A stretch of DNA of 64,000 nt from Domibacillus aminovorans (GCF_001643235.1 NZ_LQWY01000003.1:40244-104243); one strand, 5' to 3'. Shown: positions 19,016-28,830, counted from the first letter of the stretch. Program-made: numbers and translations. The notes: generated from the letters alone by a model not told the origin.

Positions 19016-19642
19016 TCATTCACATCTGTACTTGAACTTAGGCTCTGTCTGAATATAAAAAGCATTTCTTACTTGTGCACTCCAATTTGCAAAGGCTGAT
19101 CTCCATTCAGGAGTGTTAAAGAATTGATCAACAGTTTGAGTTTCAGAATGCCAAACTATAAATAGGTTGAGTGGGGCAATTCCTCCCGCCCAAATTCCAT
19201 TATTTGCGTCAGTATCTTCTTCCCTTACTAATAATAAGGGTAGACCAAATTGAAAAGCCATTGAAGGTTCTACTTGTGAATAAACGGATCCTTCCCAGAA
19301 CGGAGTGGATGGTGGAAGGGGTCCTGTATTGACGCCAACTGTTTGAATTTTAAAACGACGAAGGTTTACTGCCAACATTCCATAGCTTGATGAAACTAAC
19401 CGACGAATATCAGTTAAAATGGATTCGGGATAACTTTCGCTTAAAGGTAATGTACGCGGAAAAAGCAAAGCATTCTCAATCTCTAAAATTAGACGGTTTA
19501 GAAACCGTTGTTGGTTGTCATTTAAATGAGTTGTCGTACTTAAAAATATGGGAATACGATAAGCACGGTCAATACACTCTTGGTGTGCCGATTCTATTTT
19601 TGCTTTATCTTTACGTAAAGAGCTATGCTCATTATTACTCAC
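19016..19642 (-). CDS. unassigned protein, possible TIR/deoxyribosyltransferase-like fold
   Basis: 208 residues from a GTG with AAAGGAGGTGA just upstream, an excellent site. A hydrophobic strand (RIPIFLSTTT) near residue 28 is followed by a helix and by a block with LVSSSYGMLAVNLRR. Further on comes SQVEPSMAFQFGLPLLLVREED. An acidic residue followed by a small-residue helix and GLPLLLV resembles the C-terminal half of nucleoside 2-deoxyribosyltransferase and TIR-like domains. That is inference only. No membrane segment or signal peptide. It sits alone in decayed accessory DNA; codon use is AT-rich. Confidence 0.5.
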   Translation of the reverse strand: MSNNEHSSLRKDKAKIESAHQECIDRAYRIPIFLSTTTHLNDNQQRFLNRLILEIENALLFPRTLPLSESYPESILTDIRRLVSSSYGMLAVNLRRFKIQTVGVNTGPLPPSTPFWEGSVYSQVEPSMAFQFGLPLLLVREEDTDANNGIWAGGIAPLNLFIVWHSETQTVDQFFNTPEWRSAFANWSAQVRNAFYIQTEPKFKYRCE

Positions 19643-20407
19643 TTTCTCACCTCCTTTTTTTATTAGTATATGGAAAAGGAATAAGTGAGTTTGGACATAA
19701 CAGCTAGATTCCATAATATAGGGGCTTTATAAAACAAAAATGAATAATTTTGTCTAAATTTGAATAATTTTATAAAAAATTTATTTAATTTAACTGAAGC
19801 AGGAAATAAGTAATTTATCATTAGCTATCCAAAAAAAGCTTTTTGAATGAAGTCAATGTTGAGGGAAAAATATAACCCACAACAAGATTGTGGCTTGTGT
19901 AAAGCATGAATCAAGCCAAGGGAATATTCTTTTCTCGGCGATTTGCAATTTGAAATGATTTAAGACTCTTCGTGAAGTCCCACGCGTTCAGGTTTTTACA
20001 AATAATCATTCATCTAGATTTTCTTTAGCACAGAAGTATTACTTAAAGAATTTTCACAAAATTAAAACTATATTGAAATAAAAATTCCTTTTCTTTCTAA
20101 TATAGTTACTGTTTTGAATTTAATCAGTACATGTTGATTAATAAGTGTTTCCCTGAAAAATACAATTGTATTCTGTTGGAGAATTTATTATTATAAGATA
20201 AGTAATTTATGTATTATATGACGAAGGAAGATAAAAAATCTTTCTAACTGTTAGGAATGTTTAATAAGAAGTGAAGAATGATTTTAGGAGGCAGCTTTTA
20301 AGATAGATTGAAAAAAGTGGCGCCCGCTTCATCATTTCGATACCGAATAGAGAGTGTATTAGCAACTTGCTTGAAATTGTGGCAATACTGTAAGAGGAGG
20401 AAATGAA
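19643..20407. other. 765-base AT-rich intergenic stretch
   Basis: No frame of note on either strand and no T-box or other leader motif recognised. Only the last bases hold the ribosome binding site of the next gene. Confidence 0.4.
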
Positions 20408-21796
20408 GTGGCAAACAAAGAATTGAAGAGAGGCTTGGAAGCACGTCATATTCAGATGATTGCTTTGGGCGGTACAATTGGTGTTGGCTTGTTTATGGGT
20501 TCAGCCAGCACGATTAAATGGACGGGTCCATCCGTATTGCTTGCTTATGCAATCACAGGGATTTTTATATTTTTCATTATGCGAGCAATGGGAGAAATGT
20601 TATATTTAGAGCCAAGTACAGGTTCATTTGCGACATTTGGCCATAAGTACATCCATCCATTAGCAGGGTATATGACGGCGTGGAGTAACTGGTTCCAATG
20701 GGTTATCGTTGGGATGTCAGAAATTATAGCAGTTGGGGCATACATGCAGTATTGGTTCCCAGACCTGCCTGCTTGGATACCAGGTATCATTGCGATGGTA
20801 ATTCTTGGTGCAGCGAACTTAATTTCTGTTAAATCATTTGGTGAATTTGAATTTTGGTTTGCGATGATTAAAATCGTTACAATTGTATTGATGATTATTG
20901 CAGGGTTTGGTCTGATTTTCTTCGGATTTGGTAATGGAGGAGACGCAATTGGATTATCTAATCTTTGGGAACATGGCGGCTTCTTTGCAGGTGGCTGGTC
21001 AGGATTTTTCTTTGCTCTATCACTAGTTATTGGGGCTTATCAAGGTGTCGAACTAATTGGGATTACAGCCGGTGAAGCAAAAGATCCTCAAAAAACATTA
21101 ACTAAAGCGATTCAAAGTATTATTTGGCGTATTTTAATCTTCTATATTGGTGCGATTTTTGTCATTGTAACGGTTTACCCTTGGGATCAACTAGATTCCA
21201 TTGGAAGCCCATTTGTAGCAACTTTCGCGAAAATTGGCATCACGGCTGCAGCAGGAATTATTAACTTTGTCGTCATCACAGCGGCAATGTCCGGCTGTAA
21301 CAGTGGTATTTACAGTGCAGGACGTATGCTTTATACATTAGCAATGAATGGACAAGCACCAAAGTTTTTTGCGAAAATATCTCATAATGGTGTGCCTTTA
21401 TTCAGTACGCTTGGTGTGCTGGTTGGTTTAGCAATGGGCGTTATTTTAAGTTATATTGCACCAGAAAATTTATTTGTGTATGTATACAGTGCAAGTGTAC
21501 TTCCTGGTATGATTCCATGGTTTGTTATTCTGATTAGTCAAATTCAATTCAGAAAAATAAAGGGAGCTGAAATGGATAATCATCCATTCAAAATGCCTTT
21601 TGCACCGGTGACAAACTACTTAACAATCGCCTTTTTAATTATGGTTTTAATCGGTATGTGGTTTAATGATGACACACGTATGTCGCTTATTGTAGGAATT
21701 GTTTTCCTAGGTATCGTTGTCATTAGTTTTTACGCTTTTGGAATGGGCAAGCGTGTTCCAGTAGATGCTCAAACAGAGGATCAAGAGACTAACTGA
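20408..21796 (+). CDS. amino-acid permease, AAT family (AapA/YbxG-like)
   Basis: 462 residues with 12 membrane segments. It begins [28 protein letters not shown], the N-terminal signature of the APC-superfamily amino acid transporter family, and contains the conserved [18 protein letters not shown] block in the middle. It imports amino acids by proton symport; the closest remembered relatives are AapA (D-Ala, D-Ser, Gly) and YbxG (Ser/Thr), which I cannot separate here. The GTG start has GAGGAGG seven bases upstream. A second, different AAT permease lies at 55807. Monocistronic, with a strong terminator. Confidence 0.88.
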   Translation: MANKELKRGLEARHIQMIALGGTIGVGLFMGSASTIKWTGPSVLLAYAITGIFIFFIMRAMGEMLYLEPSTGSFATFGHKYIHPLAGYMTAWSNWFQWVIVGMSEIIAVGAYMQYWFPDLPAWIPGIIAMVILGAANLISVKSFGEFEFWFAMIKIVTIVLMIIAGFGLIFFGFGNGGDAIGLSNLWEHGGFFAGGWSGFFFALSLVIGAYQGVELIGITAGEAKDPQKTLTKAIQSIIWRILIFYIGAIFVIVTVYPWDQLDSIGSPFVATFAKIGITAAAGIINFVVITAAMSGCNSGIYSAGRMLYTLAMNGQAPKFFAKISHNGVPLFSTLGVLVGLAMGVILSYIAPENLFVYVYSASVLPGMIPWFVILISQIQFRKIKGAEMDNHPFKMPFAPVTNYLTIAFLIMVLIGMWFNDDTRMSLIVGIVFLGIVVISFYAFGMGKRVPVDAQTEDQETN

Positions 21797-21848
21797 TAAT
21801 TCACTTTGTTTAATGTTAGAGTAAGCAATAGCCAGTAAAAAAATCAAT

Positions 21849-21888
21849 GAATAGGGACAGTTTTGACAAATGTCCCTATTTTATTTTT
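21849..21888 (+). terminator. terminator after the AAT permease
   Basis: AATAGGGACA and TGTCCCTATT arms, 10 bp perfect, followed by TTATTTTT. Confidence 0.9.
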
Positions 21889-22008
21889 GAAAAACCGCAC
21901 TTAGACACATCACGGTGAATCGTACCATAAGTAAATAAGGTAATAAACTGAACTATATTGCAAAATTAGGAATTCGGATAAATAGATACTGGAATGTTAG
22001 TTTTTGAA

Positions 22009-22166
22009 TTAAAATGTTAAAGTTACATCTGCATCTTTAGTGAATTCTAAAAACGTGACTGCTACGCCAACTTTAATACGACCCACAAAAGCATTTTTTC
22101 TAATCCCATAACATTAATAATCATCTGACACCCAATCAATGTGCTCTCCATCTCTTGAGACATTCT
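22009..22166 (-). pseudogene. unidentified coding remnant with one internal stop
   Basis: Reverse-strand translation reads NVSRDGEHIDWVSDDY, a TAA, then in the same frame CYGIRKNAFVGRIKVGVAV and EFTKDADVTLTF before a stop at 22009-22011. The density of sense-like sequence suggests the 3' end of a dead gene, family not recognised. The rest of 21890-22428 shows nothing else. Confidence 0.35.
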
Positions 22167-22428
22167 ACGTGATCTAGGATAGAATGATCCCTACTTTTAT
22201 ACTCATATTCTTTTTCCTTATTCAATAGCATTGAAACTGCAGAATAGTAATAGAAGACACTTTAATTCTTTTGTATTTGAAGTTATTTTATTGTTATGAG
22301 GCAGGATTTGCTACAATTGTGACTGTATCGTATTGACCTCTTTGTTATTCATTATTTTCTAATATTCCTTTTTTATGTATAAAAACTATCAAACTTCCCC
22401 ATCCTGTGGAAAAGGGAGTGTGATCTGT

Positions 22429-23961
22429 ATGGCAGTTTGGCGAAGCGGTGAGGATGATCCGCTTTCTCTTACGGCAGGTGGGAATACGAAGCCCCAAAGT
22501 AATGATAGTAGTCTATTTTCTCTTTCAGCGGCTGAAAATACGAAGCAACTTATCGATCTACTCGGTAAATCAGGAGATCTAAAAGAGCGGACCTTTTCAT
22601 ATGAAAAAGCGGAAGGCCGGCTTTTGTATTTTGAAACTATCGTAGATTCAGGACGGATTGAAGAAAGTATTCTTCGGCCTCTTTCGGAAACAGACATGCA
22701 AAATGTGGAAGAAGCACTGACGGTTCTGGAACGAGAGGAAATAGCGGATCCAGACAAAGCAATCGCCGCATTAATGCAAGGGAAAGTGCTTCTTTTCCTT
22801 GAAGGACGTTCGGTATGCATCGCGTGTGGCGTGGAAACATTTTTCTTACGCAGCATTATGGAGCCAGCGAATGAAAAAGTAATCCGCGGCTCCCATGATG
22901 GCTTCGTTGAGAACTTAAACACGAATATTGCCTTAATAAGAGAGCGTCTTAAAAGTCCAGGACTGATGATCGAGTATGTCCAACTTGGACAGAAAACAAA
23001 TACGCGTGTCGCGATTATTTATGAAAAAGAAATCGCCAATCCAGAGCTTGTCGAGGAGCTAAAGCGGCGTGTGAACAGCATCGATATGGATATGATGTTT
23101 GATCCTGGGTTTTTGGAAGATATGGTCGAAGATTCAACGTTGTCTCCATTTCCGCAAGTGTTGAATACAGAACGTCCGGACCGGGCCATAGCAAATATAA
23201 TGGATGGAAGAATTGCACTATTTGGAGATGGGAGTCCGACCTGCATCATCATGCCGGTGACTTTTTTTGCTCTGTATCAGTCTCCGGATGATTACAACGC
23301 CCGCACCATCCCCGGCTCCTTTTACCGGCTGCTCCGGTTTTTGTCCTTTTTAATCGCGATCCTGATGCCGGGTTTGTATATAGCCATCGTCGGCTTTCAC
23401 CTTGAAGTGTTGCCAGCCGATCTAATCTTAACAATAAAAGGGGGCGTTCAGACCGTTCCGTTTCCGCCGATATTTGAAGTACTGGCCATGGAGACGGCTA
23501 TTGAAATCATACGGGAAGCCGGTGTGAGACTTCCGACGCCAATCGGACAGACCATCGGGATCGTCGGCGGTCTCATCATCGGTGATGCCGTTGTCAGCGC
23601 AGGGTTTGCCTCACGTACAACCGTTATTGTGGTGGCGGTCACGGCCATTTCATCCTTTGTCGCGCCGTCAGCGGAAATGAGTACAGCTACTCGGCTTATT
23701 CGTTTCCCGTTAATGATCCTCGCTTCTTTATTTGGTTTTTACGGCCTTATGTTTGGAGTAGTGCTTATTGCTATGCACCTGTGTAAGCTTGAATCACTCG
23801 GCAGGCCTTATTTTGCGCCATTGGCTCCTTTTCGTCTGAAAGACATGCTAAGAGATACGTTTATAAAACAGCCTGCTTGGAAGAAGAAAACACGGCCGCT
23901 CGACAGTCATCCAATTAGAGAAGGCGCGGAGTTCGGTTCAAGAGAGTGGGTGAAAAAATGA
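22429..23961 (+). CDS. gerKA: spore germinant receptor A subunit
   Basis: 510 residues of the GerA family. The hydrophilic N-terminal domain carries YFETIVDSGRIEESILRP and GKVLLFLEGRS. It is followed by the TERPDRAIANIMDGRIALFGDG block and the membrane region beginning YRLLRFLSFLIAILMPGLYIAIVGFH, with PTPIGQTIGIVGGLIIGDA. The A subunit works with B and C in the inner spore membrane to sense nutrients. The ATG at 22429 is nine bases after GGGAG. It overlaps gerB by one codon. The letter is provisional: the receptor type (A, B, K) cannot be assigned by eye. Confidence 0.9.
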   Translation: MAVWRSGEDDPLSLTAGGNTKPQSNDSSLFSLSAAENTKQLIDLLGKSGDLKERTFSYEKAEGRLLYFETIVDSGRIEESILRPLSETDMQNVEEALTVLEREEIADPDKAIAALMQGKVLLFLEGRSVCIACGVETFFLRSIMEPANEKVIRGSHDGFVENLNTNIALIRERLKSPGLMIEYVQLGQKTNTRVAIIYEKEIANPELVEELKRRVNSIDMDMMFDPGFLEDMVEDSTLSPFPQVLNTERPDRAIANIMDGRIALFGDGSPTCIIMPVTFFALYQSPDDYNARTIPGSFYRLLRFLSFLIAILMPGLYIAIVGFHLEVLPADLILTIKGGVQTVPFPPIFEVLAMETAIEIIREAGVRLPTPIGQTIGIVGGLIIGDAVVSAGFASRTTVIVVAVTAISSFVAPSAEMSTATRLIRFPLMILASLFGFYGLMFGVVLIAMHLCKLESLGRPYFAPLAPFRLKDMLRDTFIKQPAWKKKTRPLDSHPIREGAEFGSREWVKK

Positions 23962-25049
23962 AATCGCCCGCAACGATTTCGCCTGTTCAGCTGTTTTTCA
24001 TTATCTTGCAAACACAAATAGGCATTGGCCTTATATCGATTCCTTACACGGTCCAAGAGGGAGCAGGAAAAGATGGATGGATTTCCATTTTGCTCGCTGG
24101 TCTTTTCGTACAAGGAGGCATTGCGGTGATCTGGCTGCTTTCGTCGCGTTTTCCAGGGCTCACCTTCTATGATTTTGCACCGCTTCTTGTCGGAAAAATC
24201 ATCGGTACCGTGTTGACGATGATGTATATGCTTTTCTTTTTTGTCATGGTTTGCTATCAGCTGTCTGTTTTTCTTGCCATATCATCCAACTGGGCTTTTC
24301 CACGAACACCGCATGTCGTCTTTGCAGTGTTGACTGTCGCAGTGTCGGTTTACCTAGCAAAAGAAAATTTGAGGATCATTGGACGATTTCACATTCTAGC
24401 TTCTTTTTTACTCGTGTCTATTATATTCGTGCTCCTTCCCCTCATTCCACACTTCGAGATGCGATACTTGCTGCCATTCGCTTCAAATGGAGTGGAGGAC
24501 ATTATGAAAGGCGTGGGGAAAACATTTAATACGGCGTTTGCAGGATTCGAACTTTTACTTTGGTTGTACCCTTTTACGGAAGGATCAAAAACAGCTAAAT
24601 GGAAAGCAGTTGCCGGGGCAAATGCGGCAACCAGCATCATCTATGCAATACTTGCTTTTGCTTCTTCTGCTATATTCAGTCCAGAAGAAATAAAAGTCGT
24701 TCCGGAGCCGGTTCTATATATAATAAAAGAAGCCGAACTGATTGTCGTTGAACGGATTGATCTTCTCTTTTTGACGGTATGGGCCGTGTTTGTTCTGACG
24801 ACGATGATCAGTTATTTGTATGTGGCATCGACTGGACTGACGCACCTTTTAAAGGCGAAGGAGCACAAGAAATCGCTCTATGTATTGGCTGTTCTCGTTA
24901 TTCCAGTGGCGATTGCCACTGAAAATCGGATGGAATTAATGAGAATCGGGGATAAAATCAATAGCGTATCCATCATTCTTCTTTTTGTCATCCCTGCCTT
25001 TCTGCTAATGGTTGCGTTGATCCGAAAGAAACGGGAGGAATCGGTGTGA
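23958..25049 (+). CDS. gerKB: spore germinant receptor B subunit
   Basis: 363 residues, 10 membrane segments, APC-superfamily fold. SPVQLFFIILQTQIGIGLISIPY at the N-terminus is the GerB/spore-permease signature. The ATG at 23958 overlaps the stop of the A gene (ATGA); a GTG four codons earlier is the alternative. The B subunit is thought to bind the germinant amino acid. GerC follows with a four-base overlap, so A, B and C are translationally coupled. Confidence 0.9.
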   Translation: MKSPATISPVQLFFIILQTQIGIGLISIPYTVQEGAGKDGWISILLAGLFVQGGIAVIWLLSSRFPGLTFYDFAPLLVGKIIGTVLTMMYMLFFFVMVCYQLSVFLAISSNWAFPRTPHVVFAVLTVAVSVYLAKENLRIIGRFHILASFLLVSIIFVLLPLIPHFEMRYLLPFASNGVEDIMKGVGKTFNTAFAGFELLLWLYPFTEGSKTAKWKAVAGANAATSIIYAILAFASSAIFSPEEIKVVPEPVLYIIKEAELIVVERIDLLFLTVWAVFVLTTMISYLYVASTGLTHLLKAKEHKKSLYVLAVLVIPVAIATENRMELMRIGDKINSVSIILLFVIPAFLLMVALIRKKREESV

Positions 25050-26143
25050 AAAAATGGATTGGACTGGGGCTGTCCTGCCTGCTGTTGGCAGGCTGCTGGG
25101 ATGAACGTCAGCTAAAAGAGAGAAGTATTATCTTTGGAGCAGCAATCGATGCGCCTTCAAAAGAAGAAATCGCGTTTACAGTTGCCATTCCAGAACCGGG
25201 CAACGAGCAAAAGCCGGCCTCTACAAAACAAGTCATATCAGCAACGGGACGAACGGTTCGAGAGAGTACACGTAAAATCGATCGTAAAGCAAGTGCCGTT
25301 GTGGAAATAGGGAAAATGCGTGTTTTACTCATTAGTAAAGAATCGATCCAGCATGACATTTATCCGCTGCTTGATGACCTCTATCGGAATGCTAGAAGCC
25401 CGCTGAATGCCAAAATTATCATTACGGAAGGGAAGGCTGAGCCTTTTTTTAGAAATGAAATAGAAGGAGAACCGCTGTACAGTACCTATTATCATACTCT
25501 GATTGAAAGCGCCGAAGACTCGACAATGGTGCCAAACACGAATCTACAGCGATTCGCTTCGCCGCTATTTGATAAAAGTGACGGCGAAGCGGCGATGGCC
25601 CCGCTCATCACGTTTAATAAAGAAGAGAAGATGGCGGAAGTAAAAGGAACAGCCCTTTTTAATGATCGGCGTATAGCGGGTGAATTATCTGTAGCAGAAA
25701 CGACCGTTTTGCTTTTAATGAACGACGAAAAGGGGAAAGACGCTACACTAACATTCCCAATGGGCAAAGAAGAAAATATGACGATTCGGATTGAAAAAAT
25801 GAAACGGAAAATGAAACTCCACATGCCGAAGGACGGACCAGCATCGGTTGATTTATCGTATCAATTGAGCTACCGTGTGACAGATTATCCGCCAGGTCAC
25901 TTAGAGGAACAGAAAGTGGTGAAAAAAGTGAACAAAAAAATCTCAGACGAAATCAAACAGTCGATGGATAAAACGATGGATAAAATAAAAGAAGCCGAAT
26001 CCGATATATTGGGCATCGGGCTCAGTATGTCGGCAAAGGATCCGGACCGGTTTAAACAATTAAAATGGGAAAACGCCTATCCGGAATTGAACGTCAAGAT
26101 TCATGTGAAAGCAGAGATCATCGAAAGCGGAATTACGTTCTAA
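25046..26143 (+). CDS. gerKC: spore germinant receptor C subunit, lipoprotein
   Basis: 365 residues. A signal peptide with lipobox LLAGC (Cys about 17) is followed at once by WDERQLKERSI, the standard GerC start after lipidation. The body has the family blocks GKMRVLLISKE and the C-terminal DILGIGLSMSAKDPDRFKQL. It anchors to the outer face of the inner spore membrane. GTG start overlapping the gerB stop (GTGTGA), with GGGAGG upstream. Confidence 0.9.
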   Translation: MKKWIGLGLSCLLLAGCWDERQLKERSIIFGAAIDAPSKEEIAFTVAIPEPGNEQKPASTKQVISATGRTVRESTRKIDRKASAVVEIGKMRVLLISKESIQHDIYPLLDDLYRNARSPLNAKIIITEGKAEPFFRNEIEGEPLYSTYYHTLIESAEDSTMVPNTNLQRFASPLFDKSDGEAAMAPLITFNKEEKMAEVKGTALFNDRRIAGELSVAETTVLLLMNDEKGKDATLTFPMGKEENMTIRIEKMKRKMKLHMPKDGPASVDLSYQLSYRVTDYPPGHLEEQKVVKKVNKKISDEIKQSMDKTMDKIKEAESDILGIGLSMSAKDPDRFKQLKWENAYPELNVKIHVKAEIIESGITF

Positions 26144-26232
26144 TGCCTAGTGCGGTGAAGAACCAAGCGATCAAAGATATCAAAAGTGCATTTGATTCCA
26201 ATGTGTATCCGATGTTTGAAATTGTTTCATGA
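26143..26232 (+). other. 29-codon frame overlapping the gerC stop
   Basis: ATG overlaps the gerC TAA (TAATG) and opens a short frame (MPSAVKNQAIKDIKSAF...) ending at TGA 26230-26232. It has the composition of real protein but is too short to classify; it may be the start of a lost gene. Confidence 0.25.
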
Positions 26233-26295
26233 CAGAGGTCTCCGATCACCGATCATTTAATAAAAAGTGGAGAAGAAATAGGCTTGATGAAACAG

Positions 26296-26322
26296 GCAAA
26301 CACCACGCTAAGTGGTGTTTGC
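26296..26322. terminator. hairpin between gerC and sspH
   Basis: GCAAACACCAC and its complement form a perfect 11-bp stem with a five-base loop. It lacks a T run, so termination is uncertain. Confidence 0.4.
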
Positions 26323-26346
26323 AGGGTCAGTATTTAGTTTAAATAA

Positions 26347-26526
26347 TTAATGTTCTCTTAAAGCAGCTAAAGGAACATTTTGTTCGTTCTGCGGTTCATC
26401 AAGAGGATAAATTCTAGCCGTTTCGTTGCTTTCTTCCACATGTTGAATATAGATGGGTACTTCATTGAAAGTGACATTAGCCATCACTGGTGAAGCAGCA
26501 ATTTCTTGCGCTCGTTGTTTATTCAT
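26347..26526 (-). CDS. sspH: small acid-soluble spore protein, H type
   Basis: 59 residues that read MNKQRAQEIAASPVMANV, then VPIYIQHV and TARIYPLDEP, ending VPLAALREH: the H-type SASP pattern almost throughout. It is a minor DNA- or core-associated protein made in the forespore. The ATG at 26524-26526 is eight bases after AAAGGAGG; an upstream ATG two codons earlier is too close to it. It converges on the ger operon. Confidence 0.92.
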   Translation of the reverse strand: MNKQRAQEIAASPVMANVTFNEVPIYIQHVEESNETARIYPLDEPQNEQNVPLAALREH

Positions 26527-26555
26527 GATCATGACCTCCTTTCGATTTGTAACAG

Positions 26556-26587
26556 TAATAATGTTTACTGAAAAGCTTTAATTATTC
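26556..26587 (-). promoter_or_regulatory. sigma-G/sigma-F-like promoter for sspH
   Basis: On the minus strand GAATAA (26582-26587), 18 bases, then CATTATTA (26556-26563). This fits the forespore pattern GHATR-N17/18-CATNHTA. The start codon is 30 bases downstream. Confidence 0.6.
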
Positions 26588-26739
26588 TTAATAATAAATA
26601 TTAAGCTTCAGTTGTGTTGAGGTTCAATTTACGGGTGGAAAAGGGTGGAATTATGCCGTGGATAGGGCGTGGTATTGAAGAAATAACAGATAGATCAATA
26701 TCTTAATTAACAATGTGAAAAATTCAAAATGTTGAAAAG

Positions 26740-26862
26740 GTGGAAGTGCAACCAGTGTTTGAAATCATACCGAAATACACAGTTACATGCCATCGCTGTA
26801 ACGGATCGGGCAAGCGAATAAGTCCGAAAACAGGCCACCCGATTAATTGTGAACTCCGTGTA
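26740..26862 (+). other. remnant with zinc-knuckle-like CHRCNGSGKR
   Basis: The frame from GTG 26740 reads PVFEIIPKYTVTCHRCNG and KRISPKTGHPINCE before it enters a dispersed repeat at 26861. The CxxC is typical of a small zinc ribbon. Likely a gene fragment whose 3' end has been replaced by the repeat. Confidence 0.3.
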
Positions 26863-26967
26863 AACAGTACGACAAAAAGCAACTATTTCAGGATAAGGAT
26901 AGTTGCTCGAAATGGGGTAGGGCTTCTAAATAGGAGGGAGAAAGGGCTCCTATTTGTTTTTAGTTTA
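26861..26967 (+). repeat. dispersed repeat, copy A
   Basis: Contains AACAGTACGACAAAAAGCAA, a hairpin of GCAACTAT/ATAGTTGC arms and a second hairpin of AAATAGGAG/CTCCTATTT arms. Copy B is at 28524-28634. Confidence 0.7.
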
Positions 26968-27063
26968 GGCCAAATAATCAAATTTGTATCCAGTAGACAC
27001 AAAACGTGTAGCAAGTAATATAAAAAAGTGCATTCCTCTTTAGTTAATCGAGAGACGTTGTTA

Positions 27064-27288
27064 TTAATATAATGGTTGTTGGTTCTGACAAGGAGGAAAC
27101 TCATTTATATCTTGGATCATACGATAATCGTATTGTTTTAGTGCAAATTGAGATTGATACAAATATTCAATAACAAAAACTTTTCCTCCAGACGCATTGC
27201 ATAAAATACCTGAAGTTCCTTGACCGTTAGATAATGAGATTCCTACTGGTTGACCAATTAAGTACCTAATTTTATGTTGCCACGGCAT
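27064..27288 (-). CDS. conserved short Bacillaceae protein of unknown function
   Basis: 74 residues from an ATG with AAAGGAGGG at the right distance. It reads IRYLIGQPVGISLSNGQGTS then GILCNASGGKVFVIEYLY, a compact beta-rich pattern (LSm/SH3-barrel-like) that I recall from short uncharacterised Bacillus proteins ending QDINPFP. Soluble, no signal peptide. It is the best-preserved gene in the repeat region. Confidence 0.65.
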   Translation of the reverse strand: MPWQHKIRYLIGQPVGISLSNGQGTSGILCNASGGKVFVIEYLYQSQFALKQYDYRMIQDINEFPPCQNQQPLY

Positions 27289-27409
27289 ATTGATCCCTCC
27301 TTTAAATACATCTTATGACTCCAATAAATTTGGGTTCTTGTAAAGGTTCAATGGGTTAAAAAGTATGTCACATTTCGTTGAAGCTACGTTTAAAGAGAGG
27401 TCGATAGGA

Positions 27410-27490
27410 ATGGAATTTTTAATACAAACAATTCGCATTACAAGAGCGGAAAAGAGAGTGGATATAGTCGGTATGGTAACAGTTTTTTAA
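27410..27490 (+). other. 26-codon frame, doubtful
   Basis: ATG after GAGAGGTCGATAGGA, encoding a short basic peptide that ends in a hydrophobic tail (VDIVGMVTVF). Could be a small gene or chance. Confidence 0.2.
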
Positions 27491-27542
27491 CGGAATGTTT
27501 AAAAATTGATGAGGGGGAGCAGGAGTGTATTTTGCAATAAAA

Positions 27543-27562
27543 AATAGCCAGGTTAATACCTG
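27543..27562 (+). repeat. AGCCAGGTT terminator-like repeat, copy 1
   Basis: TAGCCAGGTTAATACCTGACT hairpin, diverged from the copies at 28683-28730 and 29290-29330. Confidence 0.5.
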
Positions 27563-27631
27563 ACTGTAAAAGAGTTAGAAATTGACCAGTAGGGTTTGGG
27601 GTGTGACGAAAAACCGTCGTACAAAAACAGT

Positions 27632-27805
27632 ATGTCCATTCCAGAAAAGTTTATACAAAAAAAGCCGAAGAAAGTCCCCGGCTACAAACATTGGAAAGAT
27701 CTTATTCATGAAAAAGTATCACGCAATAACAGTTTAACCATTGAAGACTACGCAAAAACGGAAAATTTAATCAACAGTAGACACACACTATGTAGTAAAA
27801 ATTGA
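27632..27805 (+). other. short basic frame from a repeated gene family
   Basis: From the ATG at 27632 the translation reads IPEKFIQKKPKKVPGYKHWK and NNSLTIEDYAKTENL. Diverged copies of the same DNA appear near 28756-28830 (NNSLTNTKKYIQK) and 29468-29520 (SNSLTIREEFMYD). It has no clear ribosome binding site. Probably a decayed small-gene family, function unknown. Confidence 0.35.
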
Positions 27806-27871
27806 TTTGAATGGGGTGCCAGATGAAAGAAAAGAAGGGCCCAAATAGCCCTTCTGCAAGTAGGAAAGTTT

Positions 27872-28441
27872 TTATGCTTTTGGAACATCGATCCATTTAA
27901 TTATTTTCGCTGGATTTCCACCTATGACTACATTATCAGGGACATCTTTTGTCACGATTGCACCTGAAGCAATAACGACATTATTTCCTATTGTTATTCC
28001 AGGATTGATGACAGCTCTTCCGCCAATCCAAACATTATTACCGATGGTTACTGGCTTGCCATATTCGGCACCCGAAATTCTTTCAAATGGATTTAATGGA
28101 TGAGTAGCAGTATAAATATGTACGCCTGGAGCAATGAAGCAGTTATCGCCAATTCTGATTTCACATACATCCAAAAATACACTATCAAAATTGGCGTAAA
28201 AATTTTCTCCAACATGGATGTTATAACCATAATCACAACGTAGGATAGGCTCAATGTGTATATTTTCTCCAGTAGAGCCAAAGAGTTCTTTTAATAGGGT
28301 TATACGTTTGTTGTTCTCAGTTTCTAACGTCTGGTTAAATAATCTTGTTAACCGGCGGGCATTTTCCCGCTCATTCATTAGTTCAGGATCGGCTGAAAGA
28401 TATAATTTACCATCCAACATTTTTTCTTTTTCAGTTCTCAA
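27872..28441 (-). CDS. maa: maltose/galactoside O-acetyltransferase
   Basis: 189 residues. [21 protein letters not shown] is the N-terminal maltose-acetyltransferase domain. The left-handed beta-helix hexapeptide repeats follow, with the catalytic His in [10 protein letters not shown] and the typical [14 protein letters not shown] and [17 protein letters not shown] ([13 protein letters not shown]) turns. It transfers acetyl from acetyl-CoA to sugar hydroxyls in the cytosol. The start is a TTG with AAGGGGA upstream. It stands alone in the repeat region. Confidence 0.9.
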   Translation of the reverse strand: MRTEKEKMLDGKLYLSADPELMNERENARRLTRLFNQTLETENNKRITLLKELFGSTGENIHIEPILRCDYGYNIHVGENFYANFDSVFLDVCEIRIGDNCFIAPGVHIYTATHPLNPFERISGAEYGKPVTIGNNVWIGGRAVINPGITIGNNVVIASGAIVTKDVPDNVVIGGNPAKIIKWIDVPKA

Positions 28442-28523
28442 TTCTCTTCCCCTTTACTACTTAGTTTTAATCACACGTTCGGAATTATTGTAGCTAAACG
28501 GAGAGAAAAAAGGAAGTTGCTTA

Positions 28524-28634
28524 ATGAACAGTACGACAAAAAGCAACTATTCCAGGATAAGAATAGTTGCCCGAAAGTGATAAAAATAAGGCTTCTAAAT
28601 AGGAGGGAGCAAGAGACTCCTATCTGTTTTCAGT
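28524..28634 (+). repeat. dispersed repeat, copy B
   Basis: Nearly the same as 26861-26967 over the first 45 bases and again over the second hairpin; a perfect 9-bp GCAACTATT stem is present. Confidence 0.7.
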
Positions 28635-28682
28635 ATACGCAGTAACGATTCAAACTGTGAAAATTCAATCAGTTAAATGAAC

Positions 28683-28830
28683 AATCCATCGATATTACAG
28701 CACAAAAAAAGCCAGGTTGCCCTGACTAAAACGAGTGGAAGGAACTTAATTATGAGAAAACTTAACACAATAACAGTTTAACCAATACAAAGAAATATAT
28801 ACAAAAAAGCCAGGAAAAGTCCCGTACAGT
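28683..28830 (+). repeat. composite repeat: GATATTACAGCA-AGCCAGG hairpin plus AACAGTTTAACC block
   Basis: GATATTACAGCA followed by AAAGCCAGGTTGCCCTGACT, then a nine-codon frame (MRKLNTITV) and the AACAGTTTAACC block. The same order recurs at 29290-29490. Confidence 0.6.

Noticed and set aside
20220..20407. T-box or other leader control of the AAT permease
   Set aside because: No T-box core sequence, specifier loop or leader terminator was found.
25108..25359. Minus-strand frames inside gerC and gerA genes
   Set aside because: They are shadows in strongly coding DNA, without ribosome binding sites.
26620..26700. CRISPR-like repeats in the 26-29 kb region
   Set aside because: The repeats are few, unevenly spaced, diverged and contain no regular spacers, and no cas genes are present.
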